A stretch of 64,000 bases of DNA from Paragordius varius (Eukaryota > Nematomorpha), in contig OZ176051.1 in NCBI GenBank assembly GCA_964247055.1, positions 13,702,001 to 13,766,000 of the forward strand, read 5' to 3'. Shown one piece after another: positions 33,761 through 44,672 of the stretch (the stretch's first letter is position 1; each line of letters begins with the position of its first letter). A program made the position numbers and the translations under genes. The notes under the pieces are model-generated. The model had not been told where the DNA came from, did not search any database, and saw only the letters and a list, made by a program, of their open reading frames with translations.

Positions 33761-35315
33761 TCTATATATTTGTAAAAATGGAAAATGCTGGCTTTGTGAT
33801 CTGGTACCGAAAAACCGGTAGACCCATTCAAATCCAAACTTCGAAAAAACATAATCATTAATGAATGCCCCGACAATAGCTTTGCCCGTTTTTTGAAATA
33901 GGCCGCCAGTTCGGGCCCACCCCGTGTGAAAAACGGGTTTTATTGAAAACAGAAGTCCATAAAAATCGTGTCTTTGAGACAATTTTCTGGAGAACGTGTT
34001 GGACCATTTAATTTCAAATATGATTTTTGTTTACTTATTTTCAATTGAGCCGAACATAGTCGTCTCGCTTTTTTGATTTAGGTCCTCTTTTTACCCGCTA
34101 TCCCCGTAAAATGCCATTTTTTCAAAAAACAAAGTCCACAAAAATAATTTTTTAAATCTATTTTTCGCCCTAGGTATGAGACCGTATAAATTCAATATGG
34201 ATTCCACGTATTCCCTGTTAAAAGGCCAAAATTTTAGTCAAGCGTTTCTTTGATGATAGCTGCTGGGTAAGGAGCTACCCGCTAAAAACAGATTCCTCAT
34301 GTAACCTTGTGATCTGTTTCCGGAAAACCGGTTAACCCAATCAAATCCAAATATCGAAAAAATATAATCATTAATAAATGTCCCGACAATAGCTTCGCCC
34401 TTTTTTGGAATTAGGTCCTCAGTTCGGGCCTACCCCGTGTGAAAAATGGGTTAAGTCAATATTTTGGACAATGTGTTGGACCATTCATTTTCAAATATGA
34501 TTTTTATTCACTTATTTTTGATCGCGCAGAACATAGTCGAGTCACTTTTTTGATTTAGGCCCTCTTTTTACCCGCTACCCCCGTAAAATGCCATTTTTTT
34601 TCACAAAAATAATTTTTTGATTGTATTTTTTTGCCCAAGGTGTGAGACTGTAAAAATTCAATAAGGATTTTTCGTATTCCCTGTTAAAAGGCAAAAATTG
34701 TAGTCAAGCGTTTCTTTGATGATAGCTGCTGAGTAAGGAGTTACCCGCTATAAACAGATTCCTCATGTAACTTTGTGATCTGTTTCCGGAAAACCGGTGA
34801 ATTCAATCAAATCCAAATATCGAAAAAATATTATCATTAATAAATGTCCCGACAATAGCTTCGCCCTTTTTTTGAAATATGCCCCCAGTTCGGGCCCACC
34901 CTGTGTGAAAAACGGGTTTTTTTTTAAGACAGAAGTCCAAAATCGTGTCTTTGAGACAATTTTCTGGAGAAAGTGTTGGACCATTTAATTTTAAATATGA
35001 TTTTTGTTAACTTATTTTCGATTGCGCCGAACATAGTCGTCTCGCTTTTTTAATTTACGCTCCTCCCGTAAAATGCCATTTTTTTCAAAAAACAAAATCC
35101 ACAAAAATAATTTTTTAAATCAATATTTCCCCCAAGTAAACAATATATTATATGAATGCACCGTTTTAAAATTCATATAAAATCATATCTATTTAATAAT
35201 GTTTCGAAATAATCCACATATGTGGATCATTTTATTGTCCCTTATTTCAAATAGCCCCCTCCCCCCCTAAGTCCGAAGGTCCTCGGGCTGCGTAGCAGCA
35301 CGAGATTTACGCTAG
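33761..35315 (+). mobile_element. Non-autonomous Helitron with three internal tandem units, both ends intact
   Basis: Starts TCTATATATTTGTAAAAATG after an A and ends with the hairpin GCTGCGTAGCAGC, 12 nt and CTAG before a T. The block beginning TTGTGATCTG and reaching GACAATAGCTTCGCCC occurs three times (near 33794, 34303 and 34775), so the element has grown by internal duplication of about 475-bp units. 1555 bp. Open frames in it (33725-33982, 34763-34984, 34797-34988) are repeat products that recur in all Helitron copies. Confidence 0.92.
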
Positions 35316-36929
35316 TTAAATATAAAAATACATTTTCTATGTAATGGAGTTCATATCACCTCAGAATTTTGTGCAAATGTTAATAATCGAATTGTATTGA
35401 AAAAATGTGTATATAACATCTTTGAAATTGTTTATACCGTTTTTATCATGTAGCATGCACGCTTGAACAAAATTTGTCTAGATGTCATATACCATAAACT
35501 AAAAATTCTTAGCGCAATATTTCGGCAGTTTTGCCTTCATAGGAGCGCTAGTCAATTTTAAAGTGCAAAAATTTGGGATATTCGGAACCCATATAACTAA
35601 AATACTTTAGATATTGCTGTGCTTTTTAATTTAGGATAATTTTAATATTTTTGAATAAAGCATTTAACTCTAACCAAAAAAATATAGCAAAATGTGTTCA
35701 AATTTTTGATTTTTTGATATGGTGTATTTACTATAAAAATGTGATATTTTCAACATTTGAAGCTCAAAACCAAAATAAGAATTCCACATTTATCCATCAG
35801 CTACAACTAATGGATCTTCAGATTGAAGTGAATTGATATAAATCATATGCATTAGGGTTCCAGATAAGTAAATAAGACTTGTTTTTTCATTTACTTAATA
35901 TTATCATATATATGTTATATAAATCACAAAAGTCTGTTATGTCGTAAAAAAGGGTAGAAATAAAACTGATATGACAAATAATAAAGTTTAAGCAGAGTAA
36001 TATATAGAAAGATAGATAGAGACGGTTAAATGGGTGAAAAAATTTACTTGAAGGTTTCATGGATAGAGTATTATGGGGTTATATTTTCGCGATATGATCA
36101 GATGTGTATCCTATATCGTAACAATGCGTAATTGTTATATTTAATACCTTTATATTTTTTATAAAAAACATAGCTGTTTATTATATGTTATATAGATTAG
36201 AGTTTCCATGAGGATTTAAATCAGGTTGATCTTGAAAATTGAAAATAATCAGATTTCAAGTGGTTCTGGTTTGTGGATTGAAAAAAATTCCCAAACGATT
36301 TCAAAAAATTATAATAGGTTTCAATTTTAGCTTATGGTATATAAAGTAGTAATGATTTAGAGGGGTAAAAGCAAATAAATATATATAGAAAAATTTCTAA
36401 AATTATATTTTTCATCTTTAAAAAGTGTAAATAAATTTCATATTAAAATATTCCTTTTATTTATAAAAATTATAAATAAAATTTTAAATTCTGGATTAAT
36501 AAACAACAAATTTGAATGAAACAAGCTAATAAATTAAAGTATAAATTTTAAATTACCATATTAATGTATATATTATAACATAATACCAATAATTATACTT
36601 GTTAGAATTTTAAAATGGAGGCAGATTAAGTAAAAATATTTTTAAAAAAAGGCAATGAATAACAGGATATAGAAAAATTTTATTGGCCGAAAATACAAAT
36701 AATTCTTTGTTTGTAAATATTCAAATTTAAATTTAGTAAATATTTTTGATACAAGTAGGAAAAATAAAATACTATGTTTATCACATGGTAAGAATTTTTC
36801 CGCGATACTATAAAGTAGAACATTTAAAAGTATATATTAAAATTATAAAGGATCCTAGCAATGCTTAAAACATCTCATATTTTTAACCAGGATTTCGAAT
36901 GCATTGTGCAATATCCTTTTATCGCTTAA
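35316..36929. other. Spacer between two oppositely oriented Helitrons
   Basis: 1.6 kb AT-rich. About 35380-35600 shows diverged family Q pieces (TTATACCGTTTTTATCATGT, GCATGCACGC). A 61-codon plus frame (35651-35836) has no domain. No exon recognised. Confidence 0.4.
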
Positions 36930-37821
36930 CTAGCGTAAATCTCGTGCTGCTACGCAGCCAGAGGAAGTCCTTCGGACTTCTCGGGGGAAGGGGGGATTAT
37001 TTGAAAAAAGGGACAATAAAATGATCCACATATGTGGATTATTTCGAAACATTACATACTAATATAATGTTTACTTGGGGGAAAAATAGATTTAAAAAAT
37101 TATTTTTGTGGACTTTGTTTTTTGAAATTAATGCAACACATTATCCGGAAAACTGTCTTAACCTGTTTTGTAGAGGGGGTAGGCCCGAACTGGAGGCCTA
37201 ATTCAAAAAAAGGCGAAGCTATTGTCGAGTAATGATTATATTTTTTCGATATTTGGATTTATTGGGTTCACCGGTTTTCCAAAACAGATCACAAAGCCAC
37301 ATGATGAATCGGTTTTTAGCGGCCAGCAGCTATCATCAAAGAAACGCTTGACTAAAATTTTTGACTTTTATCAGGGAATACGAGGAATCCATATAGAATT
37401 TTTATCTCATACCTAGGGCGAAAAATAGATTTAAAAAGTTATTTTTGTGGACTTTGTTTTTTGAAAAAAATGGCATTTTACGGGGGGAGGGGGTAAAAAG
37501 AGGGCGTAAATTAAAAAAGCGAGACTATGTTCGGCGCATTCGAAATAAGTAAACAAAAATCATATTTGAAATTGAATGATCCAACACGTTCACCGGAAAA
37601 TTCTCTCAAAGACACGATTTTTGTGGACGTCTGTTTTCAAAAAAAACCATTTTTCACACGGGGTGGGCCCTAACTGGGGGCTTATTTTAAAAAACGGGCA
37701 AGATATTGTCGGGGCATTCATTAATGATTATATTTTTTCGATATTTGTATTTGAATGGGTGTACCGGTTTTCCGGTACCAGATCACAAAGCCAGCATTTT
37801 CCATTTTTATAAATATATAGA
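36930..37821 (-). mobile_element. Non-autonomous Helitron, minus orientation, first unit of a three-unit array
   Basis: The 3' end with CTAG and the GCTGCTACGCAGC hairpin lies at 36930, preceded on the plus strand by A; the 5' end TCTATATATTTATAAAAATGG is at 37821. About 890 bp. Followed directly by two further units that share its 5' end, all reading the same way. Confidence 0.9.
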
Positions 37822-38936
37822 TTACCATAAATAATGTTTTATTATCCATATATTTGTTAACATCCTATACATGTGATAGATACTCCTTACTCAGCAGCTA
37901 TCATCAAAGAAACGCTTGACTAAAATTTGTGCCTTTTAACAGGAAATACGTGAAATCTATATTGAATTTTTACTGTCTCATAACTAGGGTGAAAAATAGA
38001 TTTAAAAAATTATTTTTGTGGACCTTGTTTTTTGAAAAAAATGGCATTTTACGCGGGTAGCGGGTAAAAAGAGGACCTAAATCAAAAAGGTGAGTCGACT
38101 ATGTTCGGCGCGATCAAAAATAAGTAAACAAAAATCATATTTGAAATTGAATGGTCCAACATGTTCTCCGGAAAATTGTCTTAACCTGTTTTTTACACGG
38201 GGTAGGCCCAAACTGGGGGCCTATTTCAAAAAAAGGGCGAAGCTATTGTCGAGGCATTCATTAATGATTATATTTTTTCGATGTTTGGATTTGGATGGGT
38301 CTCCCGGTTTTCCGGTACCAGATCACAAAGCCAGCATTTTCCATTTTATGAATATATAGATATAGATTACCATAAATAATGTTTTATTATCCATAGATCT
38401 TTTAACATCCTATACATATGATAAATACTCCTTCCTCAGCAGCTATCATCAAAGAAACGCTTGAGTAAAATTTTTGCCTTTTAACAGGAAATACGTGAAA
38501 TCCATATTGAATTTTTACGGTCTCATACCTAGGCCAAAAATAGATTTAAAAAATTATTTTTGTGGACTTTGTTTTTTGAATAAAATGGCATTTTACGGGG
38601 GGAGCGGGTAAAAAGAGGGCCTAAATAAAAAAAGCGAGACGACTATGTTCGGCGCAATCGAAAATAAGTAAACAAAAATCATATTTGAAATTGAATGATC
38701 CAACAAGTTCACCGGAAAATTGTCTCAAAGACACGATTTTTGTGGACTTGTTTTCAAAAAAAACCCATTTTTCACACGGGGTGGGCCCTAACTGGGGGCC
38801 TATTTCAAAAAACGGGCGAAGCTATTGTCGGGGCATTCATGATTATAATTTTTCGATGTTTAGATTTGAATGGGTCTACCGGTTTTCAGGTACCAGATCA
38901 CAAAGCCAGCATTTTCCATTTTTATAAATATACAGA
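37822..38936 (-). mobile_element. Two further Helitron units joined head to tail
   Basis: Units 37822-38366 and 38367-38936 each start (on the plus strand) with TTACCATAAATAATGTTTTA TTATCCATA, share a piece of about 65 bp that is not part of the first unit, and end with the Helitron 5' terminus (GATCACAAAGCCAGCATTTT then CC and the TATAAATATATAGA end). Neither has the 3' hairpin. The shared junction piece shows that unit 3 arose by tandem duplication of unit 2, or the reverse. The last 5' end has CAGATT instead of TAGATT. Small frames here are repeat products. Confidence 0.85.
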
Positions 38937-40310
38937 TTAAAACTAACGTTCGAAAAATAAATATAATTAAATAAACACATCCCCTAAAACCACTGATGAA
39001 ATGTATACTTTTTCGTTAAAATATTATATCAATACTAATAAGATAGCAGAAATCAAAATTATATTCACTTCTGAGGTAATAGCTATTAATAGTAAAATTT
39101 TAGCACAATTTATAAACACATTCTTATAATCTAAAGACCTCATTCCAGAAAATATAACAAACAATAATATGCTATATTTAAGGCAAATTTATTATGAAAA
39201 ATGAATATTAAATCCCAAGGTTTAAAATTTTAACCCTTCATTTAAATAAACGCCAAATTGTTCAGTGTGTGCAATAATTTTCAATATACACAGTGCTCCC
39301 ATCTGATAGAATATATATGATAGGTAAATGTATTAGGAATGCCATGCTTTTGGTTTTTAAACTTACGAGAAATATAAAGTTATTATGGTATCCGCTCGAT
39401 ATCAAAAAATCACAAAACTATCGCACATAATAGTTGATTTAAAAAAGTTTGGCAAAAGCTAAATCTTCATTCTGAAAATATTTTTAATATGATATACTAT
39501 ATATAAAAGGCAAACATTTTTTATAATTTTAAAGAAATAGATATATACCCCGAAAATCTTTGGTCTTTTCTTTCTTTTAAACGACTTGCATGAAATTTTT
39601 AGATTTTGCAATATAAATTATAAATATATGCTATATTTAACACTTCATTAACTTTTCACTTTTTTGTCCTAGTTTAACTTTTGGCTTAGTATATTTCAGA
39701 GATCAACTTTGTAAATAAATTACAGTTTAAAAGTTATTTAATTAAAATTAGTTTTAATCATTGTTCTCAAGTAATATATTAAAAACTTATATTTTTTGCT
39801 TTGTGAATTCTAACTAAAATTGAAACACCTAAATACGATTGAAACGAAGAGCTGATATTAAAATATAAGTATATCAATTTTTTCTGGTAAAATATAGCCT
39901 GAAAGCTTTATAAAGTAATATCTTTACTTTTTACGGATAATGGTATACCTACCTTACTCTTATCTACTTTCTACCAAAAACATTAATTTTATACCTTCTC
40001 CAAACATTCTTGAAATTATATTCTATTCCTTACATATCCTCAATAATTTTCATTGGACCACTTTCTAGGCACAATTGGAAATGTTAAAATCGCGCAAACT
40101 CCGCCTCCGTAACAAATAGATTTAGTAGCGAACAAAATGAGCAAGCATAAAATTATCATACTCGGAATTACTGATTCACACAATTTATCTTCCGAAAATT
40201 TAGCAATCATATATCTGGCCATATTTTGTTAAGATACAACGGTGTCGGTATAATAATGAATAAAAAGCCAGTTAATTTATATGACATTTTTAATCCAATC
40301 TATGAATGTA
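38937..40310. repeat. Gene-free stretch with dispersed repeats
   Basis: About 39290-39560 is a family Q arm (GCTCGATATCAAAAAATCAC, ATGCTTTTGGTTT). About 39640-39920 (TTTTTGTCCTAGTTTAACTT and, further on, TTTTTTCTGGTAAAATATAG then CCTGAAAGC) matches 43490-43700. A 60-codon minus frame at 40040-40222 is not supported as a gene. Confidence 0.45.
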
Positions 40311-40317
40311 TAATAGC

Positions 40318-42970
40318 TATCCGCATACAAACAACCCTCAACCCATAACTATCATGCAAATTCACGCCCCTACATCCTCTAACAGCGATGACATCTGTGA
40401 ATACAGTGATACCGACTTGGCGATTTCCCAAACATTAAAAAAAGATATATTTATCTAAGGCGAGTTCAATTGTATATATGCGTAGACCATTTCCTTTGAC
40501 TGGTGGCAAGGGCTTGGGCACAAAAAACGAGAGAGAAGATAGATTGATCGAATTCTGTTTTAATCATCGTTTTTTCGTCTCAAACACCTTTTTTCAGACA
40601 CATGGCGTTTCCCGCAGAGATACCGTAATCAAATTGACTTGGGGTATGGTAAAATATATAAGATTCTTTCTTAATGTTAAATGCCTGCCAGGATCCGATT
40701 GCTACGGCAACCACAACCTGTTTATCGTTTAACTCTGCATTATAATACAACTTCCCCTAATCCAAACTCTCTAGAACAAAATTAGATTATGACACAATCG
40801 ACGACAAGTTTAGCACCGCTTTACTAAATCGTTTCAAGTGAACGCGATTCAAATAATTTGCAGAGATACACCCGACGAATTTATAAAGTCTCACCATACT
40901 AAACATTGCCAGAAAGTTTTTAAATCGCAAAAAACTAGAGAAGCCAAAATCAAATGCAATTGGGATGACTACAAACAACTAAACAACGAATAAAAGCGTG
41001 CAAGAGAGGACAAAAATATTTATTACGACCAACTGTGCGAAAAGTTAGAAAAAAACACCAAAAATAACCGTAACCATTTTGATAAAAAGAGTATTCTCAC
41101 AAAGACTTACTACAAGGCTCCTATGAGAAACGAGAAAAACGCAATCATCACCGAAAAAGACGAAATCCGCAAACTTTGGCTTAATCAAATAAGAAACGGC
41201 ATAAATAACTCTAAGATTGTCAACGAACCTACTCAAGAGAAAGACCCACCTATAATGAAAGATGAAGTTGAATATGCTATAAAATACTCTAGTATCGGCG
41301 AATCGGAGGGTAACAGAGAGATCCCTACTGAAATAATAAAATATATTCCGATCGATATACTTACCAAATTATTTTAAAATATATTTGTGGAAATAATTCC
41401 TGATGATTTGTGTATATCAATTATGATTATTTTAAAACAAGGTAAATTAGAATTGTGCGACAACTATCCCACCATATCGCTCATTAACCAGGTCTCCAAA
41501 GTATTATAAGAATAATACAGATTCGACTAAATACTATTTTTGATCCCGAGATATCCACGATTCAGGCTGGTTTTCGAAAAGGAAGAGGATGCCGAGATAT
41601 AATATGCAATATGAGATGGTACTAGAGAAACATATAGCAACAAAGAATTTCACACGTGCTTTGTCGATTTATCCAAAGCATTTGATTCCATTCAACACAT
41701 TAATTATAAACATCCCTAAATCACTTGGAGTATCTATCCATTTAATCAACGAATACTCTAAATTAACCTATATTCTACGGCAGTAGTATCTACACCTCAT
41801 AGTATAAATGATTCATCTAAGGCGCTAGTCGGCTTACGCCACGGCTGTGTTTAATCCCCAATTCCTTTTAACGCCTATCTCAAATGCATACTAAGAAATA
41901 TGCCACAAATCTGGCATAAACATAGGAGGTAACTTGCTCACATCCGTTCATTAAGCAAATGACCCAGTATTTGCGGACAGTATCGACACCTATCGCAAGT
42001 TCTGCAATTTTTTACAACTGAATGCGATAAAAACGGTTTAAAAAACTTTAAAAAAGCAAAAATACAATCAACCTGGCTCATACAACCAACTGCATAATCC
42101 TCAACGGAAATCAGATTGAAACCGTAAACAGTTGCACGTATATAAGCAGTATTATATACAATGACAGGAACTTTACTCCAGATATAAAACGAAGAATGGC
42201 CATTGTGAAAGCTGCAAAAACCAAAATCAGATTAATTAAGGCATTGTTATTCCTCATAACTATATGTGCGCGAAAGCTGGACACTGAAAAAAAATGACGA
42301 ACGATTATACTTCGAACTATTAAATTCCTAACTCCCAATAAAATCAATCCTGAATGGTCTCTACTTGGCCACTAATGCGCGAAAAACTCTCCTATTTTGG
42401 CCACATTATGAGATCCAATTCACTCGAAAATCACTGATGCTGAAAAAAGTTACTATAGGGAGCGATTACCATAAAAGTGAGATTAAATGTAAGGAATCAA
42501 AAAAGCATCATAAGAATCTTGATACGTTTAGTGGCGTAGCGAGCATTTGCGGCGCCTGGGACATAAAACTTTTATGGCGCCCCTACCCCCTTATTTTTAA
42601 TAGCCAAAAAAACAATTTAGTAAAAAAGAATACAAACGTTGTAACCTAAACACCATTGATAAGACAGCACAGTCATATAAAATCTATTAAATATATATAT
42701 TTATATGATACTAAATTTATTCAATAGTACTAATTAGGTGAATAATAGAATATATATTATAGGGACTATTACCTAAATTGCTGAAAAATCTCATTTAAAA
42801 GTTATTATTATTTTTGCATAATTAAAATTTAATTGTAAAAAATCATTTAGGCGCCCCCGGCGTCCGGGGCATGCACCCCCTTGCCCCCCTCGGTACGCCC
42901 CTGGATACGTTTTATCTCATCAGATATTTATTTGGAAAATCCGATTTTGTCACAGATGTGTGTGATACAT
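40318..42970 (+). mobile_element. Broken LINE (non-LTR retrotransposon), endonuclease and reverse transcriptase pieces
   Basis: Plus-strand frames in order: endonuclease (IHAPTSSNSDDI near 40353, GEFNCIY for the usual GDFNA, GLGTKNEREDRLIEFCFNHR and FFVSNTFFQ at 40508-40602, GSDCYGNHNL near 40690), a linker (NAIITEKDEIRKLWLNQIRN at 41139, PPIMKDEVEYAI), reverse transcriptase (LCDNYPTISLINQVSKVL near 41455, STIQAGFRKGRGCRDIICNM near 41556, LVGLRHGC near 41826, a blurred catalytic box near 41960) and the C-terminal YFGHIMRSNSLE near 42390. The type resembles RTE-like endonuclease/RT elements. There are many stops and shifts, so it is dead. A hAT MITE is inserted near its 3' end. Confidence 0.85.
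42529..42903. mobile_element. hAT-type MITE with exact 8-bp target duplication, inside the LINE
   Basis: 375 bp, ends TAGTGGCGTAGCGAG and, inverted, CAGGGGCGTACCGAG, flanked on both sides by GATACGTT (42521-42528 and 42904-42911). Both the terminal sequence and the 8-bp duplication are those of hAT elements. Subterminal inverted GGCGCC blocks. No coding; the 94-codon frame 42365-42649 runs from LINE sequence into it. The exact duplication shows that it is younger than the LINE. Confidence 0.88.
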
Positions 42971-44538
42971 ATTAAACGTGTTTTACATAAATAATTATAA
43001 TATTTAGTATATACTGCGATATATGTATTTTAAATTAACTTAAAATTTTTAGCCATTTTATATTTATTAGTTGCTGAAAATATGTTTGGGTTTTATCGCG
43101 TTTACATTTATAATGGCCCTCATTCGTTTACTTAAAGCTGATTATTTTTTAAAATATTGATTAGCCGGAATCGACGACATAGGCATATAATGTAAATTAT
43201 TTATTGCAGATATTTAGAATATGAAAAAAGGTATATTATATTACTCATAATGCTAATTGAATAGACACATAACATTATGAACATCAAAACCATTATTGTT
43301 ATGAATAATAAACTCAGCCAAATAAATTTTGAGATTGTGGTGTAGAGAATCTGACAATAACAATTCAATATATTTTATTCATTGATATATGATGTGTGTT
43401 GTGTGTGTGTGTGTGTGCGGGTGTAAGTAGAACTATGGCCCATTGTATAATATAGCTAAAATATATGAATAAATATAAATTCACCTCAATATTATACCTT
43501 ATCTTTGGACTTTTTGTCCTAGTTTACCTTTTAAGCTAGTTTTATATCCCAGAGCTCAATTATACAAATAAATTTTAAACATTTCATTATCAAACATTGT
43601 CATGTATTAAATAAAAAAACACGATTAAAATGACCAACTAATATTAAAATCAAAATACATCTATTTTTTCTGGTAAGCCTGAAAGCCTTTTGATTATTTA
43701 CGTTTTCTAACCACAGTTGCATTAGTGATTTAAAAGGAAAAAAATGGCGGTAAACAGGTTTGACCTTAAGATTTTTTTACAATTTTAAATTTTATAAAAA
43801 AATTAATGATGCGCCTAAGAGACTAAAGATATTTTTAAATTCGGCCTAATATCTTATATACTTTTTAAGATATTCGAATTTCATCTCGCTCTGGGGTATA
43901 AAACATTTTGTACAATAACTATCTCACGGAATAGTTTCAAATTAACCTTTTAATTTAGTGTTTATATCGTGATCGATAAAAAATATAATGATAGGATTTA
44001 TTCTCTTCAGGTAGTTTCAGAAAATTAAAATAAAATAAATTTTAAATTATTCGTATTTTTTAATAAAAAACCTATCGGTTTTAGGTTACTTATCAAACAA
44101 CAATACGAGATTCATTAAGATAATTAAGACTAGAGTTATTTCCTATATAAACTGATAATATATGCAAATATCTAATTTTAATATTTCCAAGTTAAAATAT
44201 TTGTTTGTTAAAAATTCATCATTAAACCAATAAAATTATACTAAATGAATGTTTTATATATGGGAGTTTTGGTATATTATGGGCCTAAAAATTGATTAAT
44301 CGCAATCCTACTCCATATATTTAAAATATTTTGGCATAAAATTAATGATCTAAACAAATAACTGTTAATATATATTATTATTAAATTACCATTTACAGTG
44401 AAAAACGTAGTTTTCCAATCTTTGTATTTTTGGCTGTGTATTAAAGCCAATTTTGAGGAGTAACTATTTATTTTTTTTATCCAAATGGTAAAAATATTTC
44501 ATGGATAATACTGACCTTTTCTAAAATGTTTTTTTAAA
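42971..44538. repeat. Downstream flank of the transporter gene
   Basis: AT-rich, with a GT microsatellite at 43393-43418 and, at 43490-43700, the second copy of a repeat seen at 39640-39920 (TTTTTGTCCTAGTTTACCTT; CTATTTTTTCTGGTAAGCCT). No exon recognised. Confidence 0.45.
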
Positions 44539-44544
44539 TTTATT
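44539..44544 (-). terminator. Putative polyadenylation signal of the transporter gene
   Basis: AATAAA on the minus strand about 130 bases beyond the TAA stop at 44673. It is the first canonical signal seen after the stop. AT-rich sequence makes chance matches common, so this is only a position-based inference. Confidence 0.4.
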
Positions 44545-44672
44545 ATACTAAATTTTCACCCCCAAATTTCCTATTCTGAAAGCGTGTGATTATTTCTATC
44601 CTAAAAAACTTATTAACCCTTAATTTGGCACAGTATTATATATAATATATATATATGTATATTAGAGCTAAT

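Noticed and set aside
37576-37812. 78-codon frame that recurs at 14457, 34763, 38090 and 38695
   Set aside because: The recurrence is due to the Helitron repeat itself; frames differ between copies and no Rep or helicase motif is present.
40040-40222. 60-codon minus-strand frame with a hydrophobic segment
   Set aside because: Directly upstream of and antisense to the LINE, no homology; judged chance.
43393-43418. Regular GT repeat considered as a CRISPR or regulatory array
   Set aside because: A simple dinucleotide microsatellite; no spacers.
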